NCBI GenBank assembly: GCA_016297415.1
Contig: JAEDGQ010000063.1
Coordinates: 1 to 11,539 of the forward strand
Source of the DNA: Treponema sp.
GTDB lineage: Bacteria; Spirochaetota; Spirochaetia; Treponematales; Treponemataceae
Direction of reading: 5' to 3'
Length of the DNA: 11,539 nucleotides
In this document: piece after piece, positions 1-8,300 of the stretch
Layout of the letters: the number at the start of each line of letters is the position of its first letter
Position numbering within the stretch: the stretch's first letter is position 1
Position numbers and translations under genes: made by a program
Notes under the pieces: model-generated
Seen by the model: the letters and a program-made list of their open reading frames with translations, nothing else
Database searches by the model: none
Told to the model about the DNA's origin: nothing

Positions 1-2579
1 ATTTTATCAGCATATTCCTGATTTAATTCCGGAGTCCAGCCCATAATTTCAGGTTTAGCAAGACTCTGAATTTTTCTTATTGAAGCAATTTCCCACATTT
101 TTTTACCGTAGAATTCTTCAAGAGCATTTCTGAATGGACGGTCTTTCTGGAATAACAATGTACAATCAAGCACATTTTCTTTTAAATCAAACTTACACAG
201 AGATTCTTTTGAAAGGAAGGATTTTCCAGTTTCTGTTTCAAAAAACTTTTTCAATGAATCTGCTGATTCGTTAAATGTATAAATATATCTGTTTCCCCAC
301 AATGAAGCACTTAAACTTTCACGGCGCCGTTGATTTGTTACAGGAAAAATAAAAGCTTTTTTAATCTGAATAAAGCTAACCAGTTCCTTATTTAATGAAT
401 CCACAAATGTTTTTTCATCAACAGGATCATACATAACAACAGAGGCAATTTCATCTTCGGACTCAGTTCCAAGGCTCAAAGTAGCTGAAAATTCCAGTCG
501 TGGCAAAGGATTAAATCCCGCTGTATAAATAACCGATAAACCAGATTTTTGAATTGCCCTGTTGAACATTTCAATTCCGGCCAGATGGCTGAAAAACTGA
601 CCACCCTCTAATTTTGTAAACTTGAATACAGCTCTGTATACAACCGGAATATTACATTCCTGACGACGTTCAATGGAACTGTTTTCAAATTTTGAAGTAA
701 TTCCTTCATTTCCAGCAGTTTTTTGAGAAGAATTTTTATTACCTTGTATACTTTTGTATACAAAATTCTTTAATTGATCTGTATTTACGCTTACTTTGTT
801 GTTACAAACTCCACAACGGTGATCACAATCAGGCTTACAAACAGGAGTAAGAACTTCCTGTTCATTTTTCTGCCATTCTTTAAGATAGAAATTTTTGGCA
901 GGACCAAGGCTTACATCATCCCATGGTAATGGTTCATCCTTACTTCGTTCCCTTAAAATTTCATTCTTTACATCATAGCCCGCTTCAGCAAATGCTTCTT
1001 CCCACAAAGGAAGATCCCTTCTTAAATTCTCTTCCCAGGCATCAAGACGGGCACCTTTCATGTAGGCATTATAAATAACCATACCTGCCCGTTTATCTCC
1101 ACGGCTAAAAAGACCTTCTACATAGCTTGTTGAAATGTCATGTGTTCCAACCTTAAATTTACCTTTAGGAAGATTATCCCGGATATAACGGAGCTTTCTG
1201 TCACTTTCTTCCGGACTGATCTGTCTTACCCACTGATAAGCTGTATGAGGTTTTGGAATAAAGGTTCCCACATTTATATGACACTGAATATTTGTTCTTT
1301 TCTGAAGATCAAGCATAAAATCCACAATGACTTTTTCTTCAGTTTTTTCATCAGTTTCTGGGAATGGAAGACCTACCATAAAGTAGAATTTTGCTTTGTT
1401 CCACCCTCTTTTTTTTGCTTCATTTATAAGATCAACAAGATGCTGTGCATAAACTTCTTTATTGAGCCTTAACTGCCATGCTTCTTCCGGAGTTTCAACG
1501 GCAAAAGTCAACCCGCTTTTTCTAACTTCAGAAAGCTGTTCAAGAAGTGGTAAAGTAAAACTGTTTACTTTTAAGGATGGCAGCTGAAATGAAATATTCT
1601 TTGATTTATATCTGTTGTTTAACTCAGTCAAAAGTCCGCCAATGTCCGGATAATCTGCACTTGAAAGACTTGTTAAACTGATTTCTTTGTAACCCGCCTG
1701 ATTAACAAGCTTGTCACAATATTCAAAAATACGCTGTGGTGTTCTGGCTCTCTGAGGTCTGTAATAAATACCTGCATGGCAGAAACGGCAGCCGTTAGGA
1801 CAACCACGCATAATTTCACAAACACCATGATCCTGAACTGTTTTTATGTTTGGAAGCGGAAGGAAAGATTCAACAGGTTCGTCTTCTGCAAAAGTTTCGT
1901 AAACTGCACGCCGGGCAATACTGTGTCCGCATTTTTCTTCAGACATATCTTCTGTCCAGACATTAGGACAACGGGCAAATTCTTCCAGTAGTTCTTTTCT
2001 TGAAGCACCGGCTGTTTTCATTTCTGCCAGCTTTTCAATTAATTCGAACATCCCTCCCTCTGCTTCTCCAATAAAAACAGCATCAAAAAACACACTGAAA
2101 GGAGCCGGATTTGTAGCTCCTACACCTCCGGCAATAACAATAGGATCATTTTCAGTTCTGTCTTTTTTCAGAAGAGGAACTTTTCCAAGATCAAGAATAC
2201 TTAAAACACCTGTAATTCCAAGTTCATAACCAATTGAAAAACCAATCATATCAACCTGATTTAAAGGCATTCCTGTTTCAAGAGTATATAAAGTTGTATC
2301 TGTATCTTTTAAAAGTTTTTCAAAATCTGTGTCAGGACAAAAAACTCTTTCAGCTCTAACTGAGGACTTTTTATTTAACCCCTGATAAATAATCTTAATA
2401 GCCTGATTACTCATTCCGATTGCATAAGTATCAGGGAAAGCCATAGCAAAATTAAAAAGAGAATCATTCTGAGAATGAGGTTTTATAACAGCACCGATTT
2501 CTCCACCAATATAAGAAGAGGGATTTTGAACACTTACCAGTTTTGAACCAAAGGTTTTAATGGGATTAATTAAATTCAT
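1..2579 (-). CDS. Radical SAM protein (TIGR03960-like) fused to DUF2344, 3' end cut by the window edge
   Basis: I translated this frame by hand: it is open from ATG 2579 to the left edge (859 complete codons, no stop). Residues 1-200 resemble the Rossmann-like, B12-binding-type N-terminal domain of the TIGR03960 radical SAM family; I see no DxHxxG cobalamin motif. The radical SAM cluster motif is C260-x3-C264-x2-C267 (CPNGCRFCH), expected to bind a 4Fe-4S cluster and cleave S-adenosylmethionine. A second cysteine set, C581-x3-C585-x3-C589-x2-C592, could bind another cluster or zinc. From Y648 the sequence matches the DUF2344 (TIGR03936, radical-SAM-linked) domain, with FFSHLAGIEMFNRAI and YTAGFNPLPRLEFS. 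The fused family is roughly this long, so the stop is probably only a short way beyond the edge. The start has a good ribosome site (GCGGAG, 5 nt before ATG). It lies 36 bp after rodA, so co-transcription is likely. Substrate and reaction are unknown. Confidence 0.9.
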   Translation of the reverse strand, partial: MNLINPIKTFGSKLVSVQNPSSYIGGEIGAVIKPHSQNDSLFNFAMAFPDTYAIGMSNQAIKIIYQGLNKKSSVRAERVFCPDTDFEKLLKDTDTTLYTLETGMPLNQVDMIGFSIGYELGITGVLSILDLGKVPLLKKDRTENDPIVIAGGVGATNPAPFSVFFDAVFIGEAEGGMFELIEKLAEMKTAGASRKELLEEFARCPNVWTEDMSEEKCGHSIARRAVYETFAEDEPVESFLPLPNIKTVQDHGVCEIMRGCPNGCRFCHAGIYYRPQRARTPQRIFEYCDKLVNQAGYKEISLTSLSSADYPDIGGLLTELNNRYKSKNISFQLPSLKVNSFTLPLLEQLSEVRKSGLTFAVETPEEAWQLRLNKEVYAQHLVDLINEAKKRGWNKAKFYFMVGLPFPETDEKTEEKVIVDFMLDLQKRTNIQCHINVGTFIPKPHTAYQWVRQISPEESDRKLRYIRDNLPKGKFKVGTHDISTSYVEGLFSRGDKRAGMVIYNAYMKGARLDAWEENLRRDLPLWEEAFAEAGYDVKNEILRERSKDEPLPWDDVSLGPAKNFYLKEWQKNEQEVLTPVCKPDCDHRCGVCNNKVSVNTDQLKNFVYKSIQGNKNSSQKTAGNEGITSKFENSSIERRQECNIPVVYRAVFKFTKLEGGQFFSHLAGIEMFNRAIQKSGLSVIYTAGFNPLPRLEFSATLSLGTESEDEIASVVMYDPVDEKTFVDSLNKELVSFIQIKKAFIFPVTNQRRRESLSASLWGNRYIYTFNESADSLKKFFETETGKSFLSKESLCKFDLKENVLDCTLLFQKDRPFRNALEEFYGKKMWEIASIRKIQSLAKPEIMGWTPELNQEYADK

Positions 2580-2615
2580 TAAATCTCCGCAAAATTATTT
2601 TATTGCTGATAATAA

Positions 2616-3932
2616 CTACAACTCGAATTTATGAGAATTTATACTCATAACAAGGCCAGTACAAATCATTGCTGTCCATAAAGAAGAACCGCCATAAGAC
2701 AGGAACAACAATGGAATACCTGTAATTGGCATAATTCCCATAACCATTCCAACATTAACGATAAAATGGAAAAAGAACATGGCAAGAATACCAGAACAAA
2801 TATAATATCCAAAGTTGCTGGCAGCATTACGCATTGTATAAATAATTCTTAAAAGAATAATAAAATAAAGAGCAAATACTAAAAGACATCCAAAGAAACC
2901 AAGTTCTTCTGCAAGAATACTGAAAATAAAGTCAGTAGACTGTTCAGGAAGGAACCGGTAATGACTCTGTGTCCCCTGTAAAAATCCCTGTCCGAAAATA
3001 TTTCCAGATCCAATGGCTACTTTTGACTGAATTATATTCCAGCCCGCACCACGAGGGTCACTGTCAGGATTGAGAAATACAATAAGACGCTTAATCTGAT
3101 AATCTTTCAAAACTTTTCCACAAATTTTTGAAAGAATTAAAGATGCAGTAATGATACCAAAAATATATGCAATCCAGTAAAAATATTTATTATCGGGATA
3201 GAAAATTTTTCCAAGAAAACCTATTACTGCAACAGAAAGACATGCCGCTATGAGAAGAATACTTAGCTTCTGACTCATAAGAACATTAATCAGCAGGTAA
3301 TTTGAATGTGCAATTTCTGTTTGATAAAGCGGTAGAACTGCAAAAATTACAGTCATCATACCTGTTAAGAAAATTATAAGAATATATCTTAAAGGCACCC
3401 CTGCTACGAAGCACATTACAAGGAAGATAGGAACATAAACAGTAGCTGTACCGAGATCAGGCTGCAGCAGAATTAATCCAGTAGGAAGAAGAAAAATGCA
3501 GAGAGAAATAAGGAATCTTTTTCTAGGCTCTTCATTTTTTGAACGGTCTAAATACCAGGACAAGAAGAGAATGTAAATAACTTTACAAAATTCAGAAGGC
3601 TGAACACCAAATTTTCCAATACCAAGCCAGCTTCTGGCACCTTTTACATAGCGTCCAAAAAACTTTGTATAAATCAATATGAATACAAGAAAAGCGAACA
3701 TGTACGGAACATAAATGGTAAGACGTCTGTAATCAACAAGACACATAAAAACCATAAGGAAAAGCCCGATACCTGCCCAGATAATCTGTTTTGAGTATTC
3801 ACTTGAAACATTAAATCCTTCAGAATTAATACCTGAAGAATATATGAACATAATGCCAAGAGTAACAAGAGCCATTACACAAAAAATGAGAAGATAGTCA
3901 AAGGACTGAAATACTTTTGATTTAATATTCAT
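2616..3932 (-). CDS. rodA: RodA, SEDS peptidoglycan glycosyltransferase of the elongasome
   Basis: RodA polymerises lipid II into glycan strands in the inner membrane and works as a pair with PBP2, encoded just upstream. The 438-residue protein is strongly hydrophobic with SEDS-family landmarks: GARSWLGIG with W102, LLQPDLGTA at 156-164, NPDSDPRGAGW at 288-298 (D292 is the likely catalytic aspartate by family comparison), LPEQSTDFIFSILAEELG at 328-345 and GIPLLFLSYGGSS at 405-417. E. coli RodA is about 370 residues; the extra length sits mainly at about 203-270, where two added hydrophobic stretches (about 222-240 and 251-269) precede the DYQIKR segment. The ribosome site AGAGGGG overlaps the stop codon of mrdA, 10 bp away, which supports ATG 3932 and translational coupling. 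Confidence 0.96.
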   Translation of the reverse strand: MNIKSKVFQSFDYLLIFCVMALVTLGIMFIYSSGINSEGFNVSSEYSKQIIWAGIGLFLMVFMCLVDYRRLTIYVPYMFAFLVFILIYTKFFGRYVKGARSWLGIGKFGVQPSEFCKVIYILFLSWYLDRSKNEEPRKRFLISLCIFLLPTGLILLQPDLGTATVYVPIFLVMCFVAGVPLRYILIIFLTGMMTVIFAVLPLYQTEIAHSNYLLINVLMSQKLSILLIAACLSVAVIGFLGKIFYPDNKYFYWIAYIFGIITASLILSKICGKVLKDYQIKRLIVFLNPDSDPRGAGWNIIQSKVAIGSGNIFGQGFLQGTQSHYRFLPEQSTDFIFSILAEELGFFGCLLVFALYFIILLRIIYTMRNAASNFGYYICSGILAMFFFHFIVNVGMVMGIMPITGIPLLFLSYGGSSLWTAMICTGLVMSINSHKFEL

Positions 3933-3935
3933 CTA

Positions 3936-3943
3936 TACCCCTC
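3936..3943 (-). promoter_or_regulatory. Ribosome binding site of rodA overlapping the mrdA stop
   Basis: Read on the minus strand, TAGAGGGG TATAG ATG places a strong purine-rich Shine-Dalgarno 5 nt before the rodA start, with the mrdA stop codon TAG providing its first bases. The arrangement suggests that ribosomes finishing mrdA help initiation on rodA, which would suit the 1:1 PBP2-RodA pairing. That last point is inference. Confidence 0.7.
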
Positions 3944-5841
3944 TATTCCTGTCGCTGTCTTGCTTTTATAAGGTATTTGAATCCAAGTTCTGTAATTGCC
4001 TGATCATAATTCTGATTGGCAAGAATTCCCTGAAAAATGATATTTGTACAGTAAGGAGCCCACCATTCCCAGTCGTTTACGGCTTCAACAATAACTACAA
4101 CAACATACTGTTCTTCAACAGGTGCATCATAAGGACCGTAAGCAGCCATCCAGGAATGCCAGTGATTTTCCTTAACACCGTTAACTTCGGCAGTACCAGT
4201 TTTACCTGCAAGCTTGTATTTTTTGTTGTTCATAGGATAATTTGCAGTACCATCGGTAATTACATATCTTAAATCCCTCTGAACTTCACGCCATACGGCC
4301 TGATCAATATTTGACTGATGAAGAACCTGTGGTTTTATAACTTCGATTGTCTTATTTGTTGATCCATCTCTGATTTCTTTAAGAAGATGGGGTTTATAAA
4401 TCTTACCTTCATTACAAACCATAGCAATCATATTCGCAACATGCATTGGTGTTACCAGTGTATACCCCTGCCCGATGGACATATTCATTGTATCACCGCC
4501 CTTCCATTTTTCATGGTAACGGCGCTCCTTCCACTGACTTGTAGGCACAAAACCAACAGACTGTGCAGGAAGATCAATTTCAAGACTCTGTCCAAATCCA
4601 AATTCTTTAGAGTAAGAAGCGATTAAATCTACTCCCAGATTGTCACGTCCAACAACCCAGTAATAAACGTCACAAGACTGAGCAAGAGCATTTTTTAAAT
4701 CAAGATAACCATGGCCAGGTCTTTTAATATGACAGGTAAATTTCTGATTACCGTAAATAATCACACCCGGGCATTCAACCTTTTTTTCTGAAGGAAAAGC
4801 TTTTTCTGCCAGAATCGCTGTAGACATAATTGTCTTAAAGGTAGATGCAGGAGGATAAACTGCATTTACGGCACGATTCAAAAGAGGATTGTTTGGACTT
4901 GTTGCAAGTTTATTATACTCAGCAGAGGCATCATCAGAATTAAAAAGATTCTGGTCATAAAATGGATATGAAACCATTGCTACAACTTCACCATTTGATG
5001 GTCTTAAAACAACGGCAGCTCCAACACGATTTCCCAAAGCCTGTTCTGCCAGTTCCTGGATTCTTGAATCAATTGTAAGAACAAGATTTTTTCCAGGTTC
5101 CGGAGGTTCAATTACAGGAACATCAGAAATAATATGACCACGGGCATCTACAGTACGGCTTTCACGGCCGGGAGTTCCCTGTAAATCCTTATCGTACTGT
5201 TTTTCAATTCCTGTTTTACCAACAATAGAATTTGCTTTATATCCCTGATTGTACATTACGTTAATTTCTTCTTTTGTAATGTCACCTACATAACCAATAA
5301 CATGGCTGATTGATCCGGTTTCTACATAGTTTCTCATTGGCTTTGAACGCCAGCTTACACCAGGCAGGTCTGTAATATTTTCTGCAATATTAGAAACAAC
5401 GGAAAATGGAACGTTTACACGAATTTCAATAGAACTGTAAGATTTTCTTAATTTTACAGGAATCTTTTTATCAACCTCGTTTTTTGAAATGCCAAGATAA
5501 GAAGCAAGTCGTGCAGAAACTGTATCATAATAACCTTCAGGAATTTCTGCAGGTGTAATATCAACAGCAAAAGAATCTGTATTAATAACAAGAGGAAGAG
5601 ATGCATTACAGTCAAAAATTTCACCACGGTTAGCAGGAATAGTCTTTACCTGACTGGAAATCTTATGAGAACGTTCGCGGTAATTTTTTCCTTCAATAAT
5701 CTGAAGTGAAAAAAGCTTGATTGTATAGCCGAAAAAAGTTAATCCGATTACAAGAAGCAGAATAGATATCCTTAAGTTTTTTGAAAGGAACTGAGCACTT
5801 CTTCTGGCACTGCCAAAATGATTAAAGAAATCTGACATCAT
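3943..5841 (-). CDS. mrdA: Penicillin-binding protein 2, elongasome transpeptidase
   Basis: PBP2 cross-links new peptidoglycan outside the inner membrane during lateral growth. The 632-residue class B PBP has one N-terminal membrane anchor (about 24-47), a pedestal/dimerisation region with the NRGEIFD segment (71-77) and VGKTGIEKQYD (207-217), and a transpeptidase domain from about 250. The three active-site motifs are intact: S333-TF-K336 (acylated serine), S389-C390-D391 and K547-T-G549. An SxD second motif is normal for the PBP2 branch (E. coli has SAD), so it is not a defect. The first ATG (5841) overlaps the mreD stop as ATGA; the adjacent second ATG (5838) is 7 nt rather than 4 nt from the AAGG site and may be the main start. 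Translation is probably coupled to mreD. Confidence 0.96.
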   Translation of the reverse strand: MMSDFFNHFGSARRSAQFLSKNLRISILLLVIGLTFFGYTIKLFSLQIIEGKNYRERSHKISSQVKTIPANRGEIFDCNASLPLVINTDSFAVDITPAEIPEGYYDTVSARLASYLGISKNEVDKKIPVKLRKSYSSIEIRVNVPFSVVSNIAENITDLPGVSWRSKPMRNYVETGSISHVIGYVGDITKEEINVMYNQGYKANSIVGKTGIEKQYDKDLQGTPGRESRTVDARGHIISDVPVIEPPEPGKNLVLTIDSRIQELAEQALGNRVGAAVVLRPSNGEVVAMVSYPFYDQNLFNSDDASAEYNKLATSPNNPLLNRAVNAVYPPASTFKTIMSTAILAEKAFPSEKKVECPGVIIYGNQKFTCHIKRPGHGYLDLKNALAQSCDVYYWVVGRDNLGVDLIASYSKEFGFGQSLEIDLPAQSVGFVPTSQWKERRYHEKWKGGDTMNMSIGQGYTLVTPMHVANMIAMVCNEGKIYKPHLLKEIRDGSTNKTIEVIKPQVLHQSNIDQAVWREVQRDLRYVITDGTANYPMNNKKYKLAGKTGTAEVNGVKENHWHSWMAAYGPYDAPVEEQYVVVVIVEAVNDWEWWAPYCTNIIFQGILANQNYDQAITELGFKYLIKARQRQE

Positions 5842-6344
5842 CGCACCTTCTCAGGATTAAGCACCAGTGTATTTTTAAATATATCAAGAAATTTGAAAAC
5901 AACAGGAGTCAGGAGCCCGTTAATAATTAACTGGAATGCAAAAGCTGCTGAAAAAATCTCATAAGTTTCGTTTACATTAGTAAAGAATAATGCAATAATC
6001 CAGAGAACAAGGGCCTTTAATAAAGTTCCGGTTACACCATAAAGAACAGGAAATAAAATACCTGAAACATTGAGGCTCTTAAAGAAAAATCCCCATATAT
6101 ACCCGAGAATTGTTCTTAAAAGACAGTGAAGCCCAAATGGTGAGGCACTAAGGCAGTCAAGGAATAAACCACCTGCAAAACCGGCACATGTACCATAAAG
6201 ACGTCCGTTATGAAGAGAAAAAAATAGAGAACAGATCAGTATAAAATCCGGAACAGCCGGAAGAATAATAATATTGGAAAAAACGGCTGTTTCAAGAATT
6301 ACAAAACCGAGAAGAAAAAGAGCTGCAATACCGAAGTTTTTCAT
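5838..6344 (-). CDS. mreD: MreD, rod-shape-determining integral membrane protein
   Basis: MreD is a small polytopic membrane protein of the elongasome that links MreC with PBP2 and RodA; its exact role is poorly defined in all bacteria. At 168 residues it has the usual family length. Hydrophobic segments fall at about 5-30, 33-47, 52-64, 70-90, 95-120 and 128-152. The stretch PDFILICSLFFSLHNGRLYG (32-51), followed by a glycine-rich GFAGGLFLDCLSASPFG (55-71), is the typical MreD signature. ATG 6344 overlaps the mreC stop by one base (TAATG) and has an AGGAGA ribosome site about 9-10 nt upstream; its own stop overlaps the mrdA start by four bases. It belongs to the rod operon. Confidence 0.93.
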   Translation of the reverse strand: MKNFGIAALFLLGFVILETAVFSNIIILPAVPDFILICSLFFSLHNGRLYGTCAGFAGGLFLDCLSASPFGLHCLLRTILGYIWGFFFKSLNVSGILFPVLYGVTGTLLKALVLWIIALFFTNVNETYEIFSAAFAFQLIINGLLTPVVFKFLDIFKNTLVLNPEKVR

Positions 6345-7216
6345 TATTGTTTATCTCCTGTATTATCATCATTTACTTCATGAAGATCTGTAACAATTAC
6401 AGTTTCAAGTCTTGCAAAATCAATAATCGGAGTAACTTCAATATCAAGTGAAGAATCGTAATCTACAACCGTAATTTTAGAAATTGTTCCGATGGGAATG
6501 TCTTTAATATAGTTTTCACTTTCTCCGGACGTAACAATAATGTCACCGAAGTTAAGTTCTGATAAAACTCGTTTTTTGATATAACGCATTTTAAGCAGAT
6601 TATCTGAAGTACCATTACCAGTTACAAGTCCAACGTCTCTTGTATTCTGGATTCTTCCTGAAATAGTACACTTCTGGTCAAATACAGGCATAACAATACT
6701 TGTACCAAGTCCTACAGTTACAACCTTTCCTACCAGACCAATAGTACCGTTTTGTACTGCTATAACAGGCATACCTTTACGGATTCCGTTTCTTGTTCCT
6801 TTATCAATAGTAATACCTGAATAAAGGCTTTCTGTATTTCTTCCAATAATCTGTGCCGGATAATTTTTCTGTTCAAGTTTTCTTACAAACTTAAGCTGTT
6901 CTCGAAGCCGCTCATTTTCTTTACGAATATCAGCATTGCTTCTCTGTAAAAATTCGTAATTTTCCAGTTTTTCATTAAGAATACGGTTTTCTTCACGAAG
7001 ACTGCCTATTTCTTTTACAGCAAGGAATGTACCAGTTACACTTCCCACAACTGCATTTACACCTTCCTGAACTGTAGACAGAAGTGTAAATCCAACCTGC
7101 TGAAAGTTAACAACAAATCCGCCGCCGTTAAAACCAAGAAGAAGACCGGAAATACAGAGGAGAACTAAAAATACAAACTCAGAAATGCGTAAACGAAGAA
7201 ACTTAAATTGAGCCAT
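6344..7216 (-). CDS. mreC: MreC, elongasome scaffold protein
   Basis: MreC is anchored in the inner membrane and extends into the periplasm, where it contacts and activates PBP2. The 290-residue product has a short cytoplasmic N-terminus, one membrane segment (about 13-31), a coiled coil rich in Glu, Lys, Arg and Leu (about 70-116), and the two beta-barrel subdomains of MreC from about 118 to 278, with the typical GITIDKGTRNGIRKGMPV stretch at 134-151. Length and domain order are normal for the family. The start at 7216 lies 18 bp after mreB; the ribosome site is weak (TTGAG about 9 nt upstream), so MreC may be made at a lower level than MreB or by coupling. This last point is inference. Confidence 0.94.
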   Translation of the reverse strand: MAQFKFLRLRISEFVFLVLLCISGLLLGFNGGGFVVNFQQVGFTLLSTVQEGVNAVVGSVTGTFLAVKEIGSLREENRILNEKLENYEFLQRSNADIRKENERLREQLKFVRKLEQKNYPAQIIGRNTESLYSGITIDKGTRNGIRKGMPVIAVQNGTIGLVGKVVTVGLGTSIVMPVFDQKCTISGRIQNTRDVGLVTGNGTSDNLLKMRYIKKRVLSELNFGDIIVTSGESENYIKDIPIGTISKITVVDYDSSLDIEVTPIIDFARLETVIVTDLHEVNDDNTGDKQ

Positions 7217-7234
7217 ATTAGTTTAACTCAAAAA

Positions 7235-8275
7235 CTATTCGTTAAGATTTTCGTATACAGAACGGTCATTTGACATATCTTTAAACAGTTCAAATGCCAT
7301 ACCAGCTCCCAGAGCAACACACTGAAGTGGTTTTTCAACAAGAAGAACTGGAACACCAGTTTCTTTAGAAATAAGATTTGAAAGTCCCTTAAGCATGGAA
7401 CCGCCACCAGTCATTACAATACCCCGTTCAACAATATCAGCAGCAAGTTCTGGAGGTGTGCGTCCAAGAGTACGTTTAACTTCTTCAACAACCTGTCTAA
7501 CTGGAACTTTTAATGCTTCTCTAACTTCAAGAGAATCAATTTCAAGACTGCGTGGAAGACCTCTCATTGAGTCGATACCACGAATCTGCATTTTTTCGTT
7601 TTCATTGTCATCGCCGGAAGCGTTTCCAATTGAAATTTTAATTTTTTCAGCTGTCTGAGCACCAATATTAAGACCATAATTATCGTGAATGTGTTTAATA
7701 ATGGCTTCATCAAACTTATCTCCACCTACGCGAATAGAACTTGTAACTACCATACCGCCCAAAGAGATAACTGAAACTTCAGTTGTACCACCACCAATAT
7801 CACAAACCATGTGTCCTGCAGGTTCATTAATAGGAATTTTTGCACCAATGGCTGCAGCAAGAGATTCTTCAATAACGGCAACTTCTTTTGCACCGGCCTT
7901 TAATGCAGCTTCAATAACAGCACGGCGTTCTACCTGTGTAATGCAGGATGGAATACCAATCTTCATACGGGTTGATTTAAAAATCTGATGACGAGGAACA
8001 ACTTTAGCAATAAAGTATTTAATCATTTTTTCAGTACTGTCGATGTCTGCAATAACACCGTCAGCAAGAGGTCTGATAGCAATAATATTTCCAGGAGTCT
8101 TAAAAAGCATACGTTTAGCTTCTGCACCAACTGCTACTACCTTTTTTGTTCCTTTTTCTACAGCTACAACTGAAGGTTCATCAATGACAATGCCCTTTCC
8201 TCGTACGTAAATCAATGTATTACAAGTACCTAAGTCAATACCAATATCTGTAGTAAAACGATCAAAGAAACCCAT
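7235..8275 (-). CDS. mreB: MreB, actin-like cell-shape protein
   Basis: MreB forms ATP-dependent filaments on the inner face of the cytoplasmic membrane and directs the elongasome. The 346-residue product is almost exactly the usual length (E. coli 347). Visible landmarks are the short amphipathic N-terminus MGFFDRF, which probably binds membrane; phosphate-1 loop DIGIDLGTCNT (10-20); the VIEESLAAAIGA connect region (134-145); phosphate-2 loop CDIGGGTTEVSVI (158-170); and the adenosine motif GIVMTGGGSMLKGL (285-298). ATG 8275 has a strong AAAGGGG ribosome site, 7 nt upstream, and follows the TPR gene by 25 bp. Spirochetes have a helical or flat-wave body shaped partly by periplasmic flagella, so MreB here would govern cell-cylinder growth and width rather than overall waveform (inference). 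Confidence 0.98.
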   Translation of the reverse strand: MGFFDRFTTDIGIDLGTCNTLIYVRGKGIVIDEPSVVAVEKGTKKVVAVGAEAKRMLFKTPGNIIAIRPLADGVIADIDSTEKMIKYFIAKVVPRHQIFKSTRMKIGIPSCITQVERRAVIEAALKAGAKEVAVIEESLAAAIGAKIPINEPAGHMVCDIGGGTTEVSVISLGGMVVTSSIRVGGDKFDEAIIKHIHDNYGLNIGAQTAEKIKISIGNASGDDNENEKMQIRGIDSMRGLPRSLEIDSLEVREALKVPVRQVVEEVKRTLGRTPPELAADIVERGIVMTGGGSMLKGLSNLISKETGVPVLLVEKPLQCVALGAGMAFELFKDMSNDRSVYENLNE

Positions 8276-8300
8276 TTTATTTCCCCTTTGCCCTATTTTT

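Noticed and set aside
745..761. Two TGTATAC repeats 10 bp apart
   Set aside because: They lie in the variable linker between the radical SAM and DUF2344 domains, are short, and are explained by coding sequence.
1140..1991. Plus-strand open frames at 1140-1472 and 1776-1991
   Set aside because: They lie antisense to the radical SAM gene, have no family resemblance, and show odd composition rich in Phe, Cys and Lys as expected of a shadow frame.
4669..4677. SCD instead of SxN in the second PBP motif
   Set aside because: PBP2-type enzymes commonly carry SxD, so this is not a missing catalytic residue.
7395..8173. Three plus-strand frames antisense to mreB
   Set aside because: Low-complexity shadow of a highly conserved gene; no ribosome sites or recognisable domains.
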